A DNA stretch of 64,000 bases from the NCBI RefSeq assembly GCF_002776525.5, contig NC_045441.1, forward strand, positions 107,878,041 to 107,942,040, in the 5' to 3' direction. The translations under genes were made by a program, and so were the position numbers. The stretch comes from Piliocolobus tephrosceles. Its lineage: Eukaryota; Chordata; Mammalia; Primates; Cercopithecidae. The notes under the pieces are model-generated. The model searched no databases, was not told where the DNA came from, and was given only the letters and a program-made list of their open reading frames with translations. Shown piece by piece: positions 33,805-45,887 of this stretch; positions within the stretch are counted from its first letter, which is position 1; the number at the start of each line of letters is the position of its first letter.

Positions 33805-35421
33805 GTGCAAAAATCACAAACATTCCTATACATCAATAACAGACAAGCAGAGAGCCAAATCCTGAGTGAACTCCCATTCACAATTGTTTCAAAGAGAATA
33901 AAATATCTAGGAATCCAACTTACAAGGGATATGAAGGACCTCTTCACGGAGAGCTACAAACCACTGCTCAACGAAATAAAAGAGGACACAAACAAATGGA
34001 AGAACATACCATGCTCATGGATAGGAAGAATCAATATTGTGAAAATGGCCATACTGCCCAACGTAATTTATAGATTCCATGCCATCCCCATTAAACTACC
34101 AGTGACTTTCTTCACAGAATTAGAAAAATCTACTTTAAAGTTCACATGGAACCAAAAAAGAGCCCGCATTGCCAAGTCAATCCTAAGCTAAAAGAACAAA
34201 GTGGGAGGCATCATGCTACCTGACTTCAAACTATACTGCAAGGCTACAGTAACCAAAACAGCATGGTACTGGTACCAAAACAGAGATATAGACCAATGGA
34301 ACAGAACAGAGCCCTCAGAAATAATACCACACATCTACAACTGTCTGATCTTTGACAAGCCTGACAAAAACAAGAAATGGGGAAAGGATTCCCTATTTAA
34401 TAAATGGTGCTGGGAAAACTGGATAGCCATATGTAGAAAGCTGAAACTGGATCCCTTTCTTACATCTTATGCAAAAATTAATTCAAGATGGATTAAAGAC
34501 TTAAGTGTTAGACCTAAAACCATAAAAACCCTAGGAGAAAATCTGGGGAATACCATTCAGGGCACAGGCACGGGCAAAGACTTCATGTCTGAAACACCAA
34601 AAGCAATGGCAACAAAAGCCAAATTTGACAAATGGGATCTAATTAAACTAAAGAGCTTCGGCACAGCAAAAGAAACTACCATCAGAGTGAACAAGCAACC
34701 TACAGAATGGGAGATAGTTTTTGCAATCTACTCATCTGACAAAGGGCTAATATCCAGAATCTACAAATAACTCAAATAAATTTACAAGAAAAAACAACGC
34801 CATCAACAAGTGGGTGAAGGATAGGAACAGACACTTCTCAAAAGAAGACATTTCTGCAGCCAACAGACACATGATAAAATGCTCATCATCACTGGCCATC
34901 AGAGAAATGCAAATCAAAACCACAATGAGATACCATCTCACACCAGTTAGAATGGCGATCATTAAAAAGTCAGGGAACAACAGGTGCTGGAGAGGATGTG
35001 GAGAAATAGGCACACTTTTACACTGTTGGTGGGACTGTAAACTAGTTCAACCATTGTGGAAGACAGTGGCAATTCCTCAAGGATCTAGAACTAGAAATAA
35101 CATTTGACTCAGCCATCCCATTACTGGGTATATACCCAAAGGATTATAAATTGTGCTGCTCTAAAGACATGCACACATATGTTTATTGTGGCACTGTTCA
35201 CAATGGCAAAGACTTGGAACCAACCCAAATGTCCATCAATGATAGACTGGATTAAGAAAATGTGGAACATATCCATCATGGAATACTATGCAGCCATAAA
35301 AAAGGTTGAGTTCATGTCCTTTGTAGGGACATGGATGAAGCTGGAAACCATCATTCTCAGCAAACTATCACAAGGACAAAAAACCAAACACCGCATGTTC
35401 TCATTCACAGGTCAGAATTGA
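33805..35421 (+). pseudogene. Broken L1 ORF2 remnant
   Basis: Open pieces at 33805-34191, 34201-34770, 34814-35107 and 35104-35421 together follow the ORF2 order from after the RT active site to the C-terminal end ('...KTKHRMFSFTGQN'). They are split by stops and frameshifts. No endonuclease domain and no ORF1 are present. Confidence 0.9.
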
Positions 35422-35481
35422 ACAATGAGAACACTTGGACACAGGAAGGGGAACATCACACACTGGGGTCTGTCATGAGGT

Positions 35482-35502
35482 GGGGGGAAGGGGGAGGGAT
35501 AG
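35482..35502 (+). repeat. L1 3' UTR G-rich polypurine tract
   Basis: 'gaggtggggggaagggggag' is the G-rich tract known in L1PA 3' UTRs, with quadruplex potential. The matching tract in the second L1 is at 47911-47930. Confidence 0.85.
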
Positions 35503-35794
35503 CATTAGGAGATATACCTAATGTAAACGATGAGTTAATGGATTCAGCACACCAACATGGCACATGTATGCATATGTAACAAACCTGCACGTTGTGCACA
35601 TGTACCCTAGAACTTAAAGTACAATAATAAAAAATACATTTAAAAAGGTCAGGAATGTAATAACTAAATTAGGTCACCAAAACAAATTTCAAGGTGGAGA
35701 CTCTAGGAGTACAAATGAAGAGGAATAGAGGAAACACAGGTCACAGTCTATGAACATATGTTTAGTCTGTAGTCAAAGAAAGTAATACAGTAAT

Positions 35795-35955
35795 AAAAAT
35801 GAAATTTACTGAGCATCTACTATGTGCTGTCCACTTAGGTATGCTATCTGCATAGATGAGATAACAGCTGTTATTAACCTTATTTCACTGGGTTTAGAGA
35901 GGTAAAGTAACTTGCCCAATCACACAACTAATGAGTAGTGGAGGCAAAATTTTAA
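35795..35955 (-). repeat. MIR SINE
   Basis: 'actgagcatctactatgtgc', 'gataacagctgttattaacc', 'agaggtaaagtaacttgccc' and 'aatcacacaactaatgag' are in antisense MIR order. Confidence 0.85.
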
Positions 35956-36837
35956 TTAATGAACATATGCTATACTACATGTAGCATGGGTTTAACCCAT
36001 GCCATAAACCATTATGTACCTCTCCATGGTACAACCTGATAAATAGATCAGAAGGAGAGTGAAGACTTCTTAGAAATCTTAGAAGACTTCTAATATTTGA
36101 CTCTACCTGGTGGTGATTTTGTCACTCAATAAAACTTTATAGGTTAATCCTTAATGCTGCGTCTAATTGCCTATGCAGATAATTTATCTAAGTTGATCAA
36201 CCTTAATGGTAATTTAGTCTGTCTGTATAAGTGCACTTTCAGCAAAGGATAATCATTGATAAGTTTTCATTACACATAATTGCTGCTTTCCTGATCACAT
36301 TATTTGTCAGTTGAGGGCATTTCTAGAAGAATATAAGACAGTAGTATACAATCTATGCAATATATTATAAATAATGTATATTTGTAGTACATAATATAGG
36401 ACTCCATAAACTTCATGAAGATAATAAAATATTAGTTACAAATGATTTACCTCCTGTACCAAGAAATAACTATACACCATCCATTTTACAATTACTGTAA
36501 GCATATGAAACAAATTAAATTGTTCATATTGAGATTCTATTACGAGTTTCCAATATTAGAATGAACAACACTCTTAAGAGATATAATTAAGATAATTTGT
36601 TTAAAATGAGTCCAACCTAGATTTCTCCCTCCTGCTGCATCAGCTGTATTTCACCAGTCCTCTTCTTTGTAATCTATAACATTGTTCACCATGGGGAGAT
36701 GTGGTAGTATAGTCCAAAATAAACTGGTGCAGTCATTAGCCAGTCAAGCACTCACACAATATGTGAAAGAACATACAAAGGCGACCTTACTTCAGGTTCA
36801 AGTGACCTATTCAACCCCACATAGAGCTTCTCTCTTT
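35956..36837. other. Unique AT-rich DNA with paired GATA-like motif
   Basis: The perfect palindrome AGATAATTTATCT lies at 36177-36189, and there are several TAAT cores at 36110-36300. Possible conserved noncoding element; unproven. Confidence 0.35.
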
Positions 36838-36854
36838 CTCTTTCACTCTCTCTG

Positions 36855-36913
36855 AGTGAGTGTGTGTGTGTGTGGGTATGTGTGTGTGTGTGTGTGTGCG
36901 CGCGTGTGCATGC
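36855..36913 (+). repeat. (TG)n/(CG)n alternating tract
   Basis: GT repeat with one GGG interruption. The part 36876-36913 alternates purine and pyrimidine without a break and includes GCGCGCG, a classical Z-DNA-prone composition. Confidence 0.95.
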
Positions 36914-37960
36914 CATTTGGATCCTGAGAATAATGATTCAAGGGTATGTTCAGGATTCCACTTCACTCTTTCTCTCAACTTGCATTTGGACTCCTGGGTT
37001 ACCTTGAGTGATTGTCTCTTACAGTTACATATAAATCCCTCCTTGATATATTTTTCTTTTTATCTCTATCCTGTGTGGCCTCTTAGTCTGTTTAAATCCA
37101 CATTGTTAGCCTCTAACCCAATCAGTCACTGCCCTGCCATCCTACATACACCATGTCTTTTTTTTCCCTTAAGTCACCACTGAGGGTGGTTGGTGTGCTT
37201 TATTTTGTTTTATTGCCATTTGGACATGGAAGTTCCAGATCTTAATGGGCCAGTCTCTGAGTGGATTCCTTAAGAACCATGAAAATAACATGACTCGTTG
37301 GTTGCTAGTAGTGAAAAAGCATCTGTCTTATCATCATGTTCAGAGCTGATTTCAAAGGCAGTTTCTTGTGTCTCTGCTTGAGCTGTGACTATGATATAGG
37401 TATCTTAAATATTGTCTTGAGTCTATGCTATAAATGGTTTCTTAATTAAGCAGAAACATTGGCTTCTGTAACACTTGCTCAAAACCAAACAAATATCTTG
37501 TATACATGTAAAACCTTAGGGGTATTACTATTGTATCATTTTATATTCAATTGTATGTAGATGAGGAGAGGGTGTGAAGTCTTCACTTGTCCACAAACTG
37601 ACAAACTCTCTTTACAAATTGTTTCAAGAAAACATTCAAAAAAGATTTTAAAAGTAAACTGATTTTAGAACCACATATTAATAGAATTTTAAAAATTATG
37701 AGCAACATATTTTAATCAATATCTATGGGTTTGCTCATCTGAAAATGGGGTGGAATAAGGAAAAGTTGGACTATGAGGTCATTGATACCCTTTCTAGTGC
37801 TAAGACCCTGTGATAATAAAACACCTTGTGAGTGCTGCAAAATATTCAGAGAGCTCAATGTATGTAGCCCATTCACTTTTTCAATTATTTTACATTTTTG
37901 AACTGTTGAAATGAATTACTATGTAATAACTTTTTGTAGTATGTAATAGCTGACTTTATT

Positions 37961-37981
37961 AGAAACCACCTTGTGGTTTCT
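37961..37981. repeat. Perfect hairpin with RUNX-like half sites
   Basis: AGAAACCAC, loop CTT, GTGGTTTCT. The right arm, with the preceding T, contains TGTGGTTT, the RUNX-type core. Confidence 0.85.
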
Positions 37982-38599
37982 GGTGAACATTTGCCCATAT
38001 TGTGAAGTCATCATACAATCTGGCACAGTAGACACCTTATATTTAGAGAAATTTAGGACTATGACTGGGTTGCAGGTAATAACTAATATATTTTGGTGAA
38101 GAAATGTTTAAATATTTAATCTTGTTTTATTAAAAATCATATATTTACAGTAGACCAGCAAGGTGCTGAAACTATATTTGTTTTGCAACAAAAAGACATC
38201 ATTCTGCCACATTTTTGCCAAACGATAAATCTATATTGGAGAGCTGTATCTAAAAGGACATAAATAAGTGTCTTAATGAGTGATTTCTAATACCAATACA
38301 CATTCAGAATTTTTTTCCTATCAGGTCAACACTGTCCTGTCACAATCGTAAAGCGCACACACACATACGTCATAATAACATCCATTAACATCCATTGGGT
38401 CTTTATGCAAACAAAAAGCGAGTGATAGCATAATGAAAACCCAGCTATGATGGCACAAAAAGTTCATAATTATACTGATATAAACATGATTGTTTTTGTA
38501 TGTCTAGAAATAGAGTGTACCATTTTATTACTTATAAGGATTAGTGACAGAACACTTAGAGATACGTTTTGAAAGAGCAAATGTGGTGTTAGCTGCATG

Positions 38600-38630
38600 A
38601 CTCCCATTAAAGTCAATGAGAATCAGGCCG
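38600..38630. repeat. Possible exapted CR1-like amniote repeat
   Basis: 'actcccattaaagtcaatg' followed by 'agaatcaggcc' resembles 'ctcccattgaagtcaatggg' + 'atcaggcc', common in reptile and bird CR1-type repeats. Recognition from memory; short. Confidence 0.35.
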
Positions 38631-40051
38631 TTAAAATACTGTACACCATTTTGAAAAATTATCCCAGAGGGCTCTAATATGGCTTTTTATGAGTTACCCA
38701 CACAAATCCTTTTATTTTCCAATAGATCTTCTTTGTGGCAGAATAAGGTAGATGAATTGAAGCATTATTCTTTTAAAAATAAAAGCTATTCCTATAAAAA
38801 TCTCTGAGACTGTTGACTTATGGTGAGATTCTTCTTTACCAGATTTCTAATATGAGTGAAGTAATTTTTAATGTATTTTAATGAGAACAAAAAAGTGCAT
38901 TCAATTGATGAGAATTGCTAAGATATTTTAGGAATGTGAATTATATTTGTCAATTTAATACAATTCTACCTATTCTTTTTGAGCTTATGCCACAGCGCCA
39001 TTCTAATGCTATGAGTTTAACTGTAAGTAAAACAAAATCCTTGTTCTTTTAAGTAGTTTATATTTAGTAAGGGTGAAGAAGGTATAATAAATGGATTGAA
39101 AAGAGAAATAGATATTGTTTGAATATTCTATTAGTCATAAAACCAAAAATTTTCTATTTAAATGAGATTTAATGACCAGCTATTGTGCAAAATATATTCT
39201 TATTTTAATAATCAATTCTTATTTTAATATTTACCCAAAAATATTATTTTACAGCAGAGGTGCTAACACCTAGAGTACTTAAAATATTCAATCAGTATCA
39301 GAAGCAGGCCAGAGTTTATATGTACCTAATATCACCTAATATGAGGTCACTGTTTTAAAAACAGTTTTGAAACAGCATGTAATATAAAAGTATAATTAAA
39401 ACGGCATAGAACAAGAATTTAAAGCATAAGATTCTATGAATGGTATGATAAGGACAAGAGTGAAGTAAATATTAATAAAATGGAAACATGAATACCTGCA
39501 AGAGAAGAGGAATAATTAAAATATGACTGAAATAAAAATAAGACTTTGAAGAATAAATAATTTTAAATGAAAAGTTTTGATTCATAATTTTCTTCCTTTT
39601 GTTAATTAGTCCAGAAACCTTCTACATCAGTGTTGTGTTTGTTACAGGCTTTGCATGTTCACATTTTAAGAGAACTTTAGAGAGGACTCCCTGATTGAGG
39701 ATGCTTCACATCAGAAAAGATGGGAAGGATAACTATTGTTAACAGCTACAAGGAAGAGTCTAAGAGTGACCAGAAGATGATGTACACACAAATTTATGAA
39801 TCCAATTAGGTATATAAAAATAAGCCTTTACTATGAAGAAAAGCAGAGGGATATTTTATGGTAAATAGGAATTACAGTTACTTATACAATTAATAAGGAT
39901 AGTCTTTGGCTTCTAAATGAATAAAATCATGAGCCTAGAGTTTACCAAAGAAACTTTTGTTTTTAGTTTTCATTACTCTCTACAACTCCAGGCAAATTTT
40001 TGTAGAGCTATCAGGCTCTATACTGCACGTCTATCACTTTTTTTGTCTGTC

Positions 40052-40073
40052 TTTTTTTTTTTTTTTTTTTTTT
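40052..40073 (-). repeat. T22 run
   Basis: Uninterrupted T run followed by GAGTGCATTTCC. It looks like the antisense poly(A) tail of a retrocopy, but no body can be followed. Confidence 0.85.
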
Positions 40074-41655
40074 GAGTGCATTTCCTATTCTTAAATGATT
40101 GATAAAAATTGTTAAATAAGGCAAATACTGTACATGCTACAGTGTAATGAGGCCTGTCAAGCAGGGGGAATACTGCTCATCATGATATTAAAATTAAATG
40201 TAGCATTTTTTAAATCCTTGACATAAATAAAGAAGTTATTTCCCTGGACCACTGCATTTTCCATAAACTCAATGTTCTGTATAAGTCACTGTCATAGGAT
40301 ATATTTTATTTTGAGGCAACCCAGTCATATTCCTCCATAAATAAGTATCAAATCAAGTATCATTTATCTAAAAATTATGTCTTCTAAGGCCTATGATATG
40401 CAAAAGATACTAGTTAGAGGAGGCTAACTGTAGTTCTAGTAACTTATGTATGCCTTTTGAGATGACATTCTTATTTTCCTTCAGATATGCAGATAATGGC
40501 TCTGGTTTAAAGGCTAACTGGGACAGTACATCTTTAGTAACAACTCGGAGGTTATGGTTTGGAACTCAGGATTCTAGCTAAGGTTATCTAAAATACTCTT
40601 TTAGAATTATGTGGGAGAACTATGAATGAGAAGCTTTCAGAATCAGGAAGTCAGAGGTCAATAATACAGGGAAAACTGTTGTTTATGTTAATAATCATAT
40701 AAAATATTTTAAGGGAGTGTGCTCTTACGTATTATGATTTAACATTATGTACCACATTTCATTCGAAAACAAAAAGTTTTGCAGGCAAATAAACACTATT
40801 AAATTATAAAATATGTAATATGAAATGTCAGACATTTTATTGGGTGATTTTTCCATCCCTGAATGTGGTATCTTATTTGATCTGCATATCAAAAAAGATA
40901 TTTGGAGAAAGCCTCATTTTGAATGTTAAAAATTCAAACAGGAATATGATTTATCTGATGTAATGCAGCTTAAATAAAGCAAAGCTAAGACAACTCAAAT
41001 ATTTTTAGAAATTTCAAATCTTTTTGTACTACCTATTCTGCCTAATCAGTTAGGGTATGGGATATAAGAGAATGAAAAACAAAATAAAACAAACAAAAAA
41101 ACCATGAGGGCAAGTGTAAGTAACGCAAATTTTCTTTAAAATTTTGGTTTAAAATCCTTCTATTTCTATGTTTATTGACATACATTTGGGAGCCTCAAAG
41201 CCTGGAAGAGTAGTAGCCTGAGCACAAAGCATGGTGTTATAGAGGATATTGGGTGCAAGTATATGACAGTTGTTTTAGATTAGGGTCTTAAATTAGGAAG
41301 AGCAGTGAAGGCTGACACAGCCTTCTAGTGTAGATGACAAAGATATGAGTATATAAGACACAAGAGGGAAAGAGTAGAGGAAAAAAGAGCAAGAGCTTGA
41401 AGAATATATTTTGTAGAAAGTCCACATTTAAGGAATAGCAATGAGGAAAAACAAAACAAAAGAAAACAAACAAACAAAAAAAACCACCTAACAATCTTGA
41501 TTAAATAACATAGGAAATCTTTCCATGCCATTATTGTTCTCTTTTCCATCATAACCCAAATTTCTCCTATTTCATCCTTTCTATGATCCTTACCTTAGTT
41601 TTCTCAATTTTATGCCATTTTTATGCTATCAGAGTGTCTTACTGAATCCTCTGAC
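40074..41655. other. Unique AT-rich DNA
   Basis: A-rich (CAAA)n-like patches at 41082-41101 and 41452-41485. No gene recognised. Confidence 0.5.
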
Positions 41656-41963
41656 TTTTTTGTGTGTGTGTGTGAGATGGAATCTCACTCTGTCGCCCAG
41701 GCTGGAGTGCAGTGGCCGGATCTCAGCTCACTGCAAGCTCCGCTTCCCGGGTTTAAGCCATTCTCCTGCCTCAGCCTCCCGAGTAGTTGGGACTACAGGC
41801 GACCCCACCTCGCCCGGCTAGTTTTTTGTATTTTTTAGTAGAGACGGGGTTTCACTGTGTTAGCCAGGATGGTCTCCATCTCCTGACCTCGTGATCCGCC
41901 CGTCTCGGCCTCCCGAAGTGCTGGGACTACAGGCTTGAGCCACCGCGCCCGGCCTCCTCTCAC
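41647..41963 (-). mobile_element. AluYR-type Alu, Old World monkey lineage
   Basis: Body to 41954, antisense. The tail is T6 followed by (GT)6. Target duplication TCCTCTGAC/TCCTCTCAC at 41647-41655 and 41955-41963, one difference. Diagnostic bases as in the copy at 18091: 'gtggccggatctcag', 'cccgtctcggcc' and 'caggcttgagcc'. Confidence 0.93.
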
Positions 41964-41986
41964 ATTTAATATTTGTGGAAAGTTCA

Positions 41987-42219
41987 TAGTAGTTGTACTC
42001 AAACAGGAGGGGACATTTGCCCCACCCACCCTGGGACACTTGTCAATATCTAGACATCTTTGGTTGTCATAATTTGGGGGAGGGAGGTATCTGCAATTGG
42101 CGTTTGGTGGAGAGAGGCAAGAGATGCTGCTAAACATCCTACAATGAACAAGGTAGCTTCATACAACAAAGAATTGCACATCCCAAAATTGCAATAGTGT
42201 CAAGGTTGAAAAGTCCTGG
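41987..42219 (+). mobile_element. MER20-type hAT MITE
   Basis: 'aggggacatttgccccaccc', 'caatatctagacatctttgg', 'ttgtcataatttgggggagg', 'gatgctgctaaacatcctac' and 'aaggttgaaaagtcctg' follow the family in order, close to full length. The family name is from memory. Confidence 0.75.
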
Positions 42220-44628
42220 TTTAGACAGAAATGTGCCAAATAACTCCCAATTTGGGTGCTGTTTTACTAGGAACAGAAGGAGCTAATAAGTTAATAGGTA
42301 AGGAAAGGCCCACATAGAGATTTAGTTCCTAGCTTTAATGGTACAAGAGCTAGCTGGTGAGACCCATTTAACAAATATATGTGAACTACAGAGATAATTG
42401 TGATAATGATGTATTGTCTTCTGTCCTCTTATGAAGCTGACTTGTCAAGGGTTTTCTTTTACTCCTTTTTTTGTTGTTGTACAAATTTTTTTTTTTAACT
42501 TAAGCAGGATTGACTTTGAAATAAAACCCAACATGTTTTCCAGTTGATTTTGATTTAAAGGAGGCCTTTCATAGAGTGCCTCAGGGTATGCTGGCTATGG
42601 CTATTTATCTTTATCTGGGGTAGTTTATATATTTTAAGAAAATGATGAATGGAAGCTTTAAAAAAACTCATTATGGTAATTGATTATTATAGAAAAACCT
42701 TGGGAACTTTACAAAAGAGAACTGTATTCTCTTGGTATCTTAGCTTTAAACCAGACGTGTAATTAGAAGAATCCATAAACATTTGTCACAGTAAGAGAAG
42801 CCTGGTCACTAAGTTTAGAGGGAAACTCTGGAGTCACTTTATTGTGCTGTACTGAGATGACACACAGTAGTGGTTGTTACATATAACAGGAGATTAATAT
42901 GCCCTGTGAAATAAAAGACCACCCGCGTGGAACCAATGTAAAAAGTGATAGAAAAGCTTGATTCGTTTCTTTAGAAAGGTTGAATGTGATTCTTCCCTTA
43001 TAGTGTCTCAACATCTGTGAACAGAAAAAAAAATGTTAGTTAAAATGCCATTGCCATTTAAACAGTTACTGTTTAATGTTGTTTTCTATTTTCTTAAAAC
43101 TTAAAGAAATAAAACCATGAGCTGAGAACATCATATAAATATACCCATGCTTACACACTGTCCCCACATACACCCACCTATCCCCGTGCAGAATTACCTA
43201 CATTCTTAGTCCTAAGAAAGTGGGAATCTATTCACCATCTACGGGGAGATATCAGTTGTTGATTTTTTTCTTATACAGAACAGTGTTGATATCACTGAAG
43301 ATTAAGAAATGACTATGGAGAAGGCCAAATTTGTTCAGCATTAGAAAATAAGAAATGCAGTTTTCTTACAATGGTTGGGATGATGATATGTAATAATATA
43401 GTACTCTGCAATTTTTACTCTTTAAGACTTATACTTGGTAAGGGGAGTTGAAGAACATAGCTTCATTTTTCTAGCCATCTTGAACCAATATGACTCCTCC
43501 TAAATGGAAGTAACTTGGGTTTCACTCAATCCTACCCTCAGCCACTGGAGGAAAATTCTTTCGAAACCCCTTCAGGGCCTCCCATTTATAAGACTTAAAA
43601 CTTGTCATCACCACATGCTGCTATAACTCCGCCAGGTAGGAGGCATATGGGCTCCTGCAAATCTCATCTCTAACCATCTGTGTAGAACTCTGTCCAATGT
43701 GCGTTTTCTCCTGGATCTAAAAAAACAACTTGAGTTACAGCCCTGAGAGCCTTATGCCTCCTAGCAAATTCTGGTCACATGGTTAGATTTAGAGTAGAGA
43801 ATTCTGGAATCCAAATAATCTTCTCCCAAGGTGAAAGGTCAGAATATGAGGGACTGGTATTATATCCTCCAAGACACATGACAAATATCATGGATTGGTA
43901 GAATTGTCTTCAACAGATGCCAGGAGAACTTCTCAGGGACATTCCCTACTGAGTGCAGAGCAATAAACCTGGGGCTAGCATCATCAGGAACCATAAACAA
44001 TTCAGTTTCTTCAAACTACCAGCTTCAAGGAAAAATCATCACAACTATGTTCCTTAAATCTGTCATCTTTGGCTACCTTTTCAAGTGCAACCCCCCTGGC
44101 TAGCTATCATATCATGTACTGATAAAACCCCTCCTACAACTGTTTAATTCCTTATTATTTTTTTCCTTTTACTACTGACCTCCTTCCAGTGACTATTTCT
44201 ATTGACCTTTCTGAACACATCAGTTCATTAAAACCAAACTCTCCTATCTCTCATTCCTCCTCTTGCCATCCACTTATGTCTTTTATTTTAAATCAAACAC
44301 CGTCTCTAAATCAAGGACACTACATTCTCTGAAGCCTTCTTAAGCATAGACCTCAAAACCTACATTGCCTCAAAACCTATAGCTTATGGGTTTTTGTGTA
44401 TGGTAAAGGCAATGTCCTAGCTTGATGATGTTCATCTATCCTGTCACTACTCAAGAATGCCCCAACCTTCACAGGTTCTGTACATTTTGATCAATGTACA
44501 TAATTTGCATTTGCTATTGTTGACTTTTTTTGTGTGCTTGTTTTAAATAGAATATTTTGGAGACTTTTGAGAGCCATCAGGCATTTGGGGTTGGAGCAGG
44601 GTACAACTTTCAAAGATTCATGCCATTA
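42220..44628. other. Long unassigned stretch
   Basis: No exon. 43440-44480 is less AT-rich and could hold an old LTR I cannot name. Short palindrome TGTACATT-TTGATC-AATGTACA at about 44479-44500, and a 16-bp-spaced duplication of 'cctcaaaacct' near 44351-44378. Confidence 0.4.
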
Positions 44629-44750
44629 ATATTTGTTAAGTACTTGTTATGTTTGAGATGATGTTGTAGGTATTGGGAATATATTGGACACAAAACAGAA
44701 AAATATCTGCCCTCATGGAGCTTATATTCTGATCAACTTGCTGGGAAGTC
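44629..44750. repeat. Old interspersed repeat fragment
   Basis: 'taagtacttgttatgtttg', 'gtattgggaatatattggac' and 'tgccctcatggagcttatat' match the family of 905-1035. Confidence 0.45.
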
Positions 44751-45038
44751 AACCTGACATCTGTGTCCCCTTCCTTGCTGACTTATTCACAGAGACTTAG
44801 GAATATCCAGGGCAATAAAAGGTTGTGCTCGTGTGCACAGTGCTGAAGGACAATCAAGGGAACATTCTATGCTTTTGGATGCTTTCATTAGTAGTATGAG
44901 ACACCACTGTGCCATAGGATGGTTATATTGCTTTGATTTCAGTCTCTTCAAGTTTGATGCCAAAAATTTCACATTTTGAGAAGGTACAAGAACATACAAA
45001 AAGTTGAGAGCAACTGCTCCATTTTTTTTTTTTTTTTC

Positions 45039-45425
45039 TACTTTGTGTTAGTTTGTTTTCACATTGCTGATGAAGACATACCTGAGGAGACTGGGCAATT
45101 TACAAAAGAAAGGTTTATTGGACTTACAGTTCCATGTGGCTGGGGAGGCCTCACAATCATGGCAGAAGGTGAAAGGCAAGGAGGAGCAAGTCACCTCTTG
45201 CATGGATGGCAGCAGCTAAAAGAGAGGCCTTGTGCAGGGAACTCCCATTTTTAAAATCATCAGACTTTGTGAGACTCATTCATTATCATGAGAACAGCAC
45301 AGGAAAGACCCACTCTCAAAATTCAATCACCTTCTGCTGGGTTCCACCCGTGACAAGTGGGAACTGTAGGAATTATAATTCAAGATGAGATTTGGGTTGG
45401 GACACAGCCAAACCTTATCATACTT
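45039..45425 (-). mobile_element. Solo THE1-type LTR with target duplication
   Basis: LTR 45044-45420, antisense, starting TGTGTTAGTTTGTTTTCAC and ending CAAACCTTATCA. TACTT flanks both sides (45039-45043, 45421-45425). A T run (45023-45037) lies just left. Open frames here are LTR sequence. Confidence 0.93.
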
Positions 45426-45514
45426 CATCATTACATTTTCAAAAACCTATTCTTTCTTTGTGGTTGATGGCATAAATATACATCTAAGCTTGAAAGAGAC
45501 ATCCTAAGAGGCAG

Positions 45515-45735
45515 GCGAGAGCAATGCTTGAGAGTATGAACTTTGAAGTCAAACAGCTGTGTGATGTTCGATTCAGCAAGGGAGTTAACTTCTCTAGACC
45601 TCAGTTTACTCATCTTTAAAGGGAATGCAATACCAATTCCTTCCACCATGGTTATAGTGAAGGTTGAATGAGTTAGTATGTATTTCAGTGATAAGAAATC
45701 TGTGCATCAGAAACACTCAATAAAGTGCTAAAAAG
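45515..45735 (+). repeat. MIR SINE
   Basis: 'gcaatgcttgagagtatgaa', 'gaagtcaaacagctgtgtga', 'gttaacttctctagacctca', 'tttactcatctttaaaggg' and 'agaaacactcaataaagtgc' are in sense MIR order. Confidence 0.8.
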
Positions 45736-45887
45736 TCTGGATTTTTCCTTTCTTCCAACTGTACTTCTCCTGCATTATCTTCAGTCTTTATAAAAGGCAG
45801 CATGATGAACTCACTTCCTCAGACCAGAAACCTATGAGTCAAGCTGGACTCAACACTTCGCTCAGATGTGACTTCCAATCCTTCAGC

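Larger units (their letters stand above)
33677..35647 (+). mobile_element. 5'-truncated L1PA-type LINE-1
   Basis: Insertion body about 33687-35637, flanked by ATTTAAAAAG (33677-33686 and 35638-35647). It begins inside the ORF2 reverse-transcriptase domain just before the FADD catalytic motif ('gcagatgacatgatt', 33710-33724). It runs through the ORF2 C-terminus, ending at the stop at 35419-35421, then a 3' UTR and tail. Relative to the second L1 in the window, 7 bases are missing right after the FADD codons (frameshift), and further stops occur. Not functional. Confidence 0.95.
36914..40051. other. Long unique AT-rich stretch
   Basis: No exon recognised in 3.1 kb. Contains a perfect hairpin at 37961-37981, a CR1-like motif at 38600-38630, and a weak MIR-like piece near 37730-37810 ('gctcatctgaaaatgggg'). 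Confidence 0.45.

Noticed and set aside
33677..35647. Active LINE-1
   Set aside because: 5'-truncated within the RT domain, frameshifted after the FADD motif, and carrying multiple stops.
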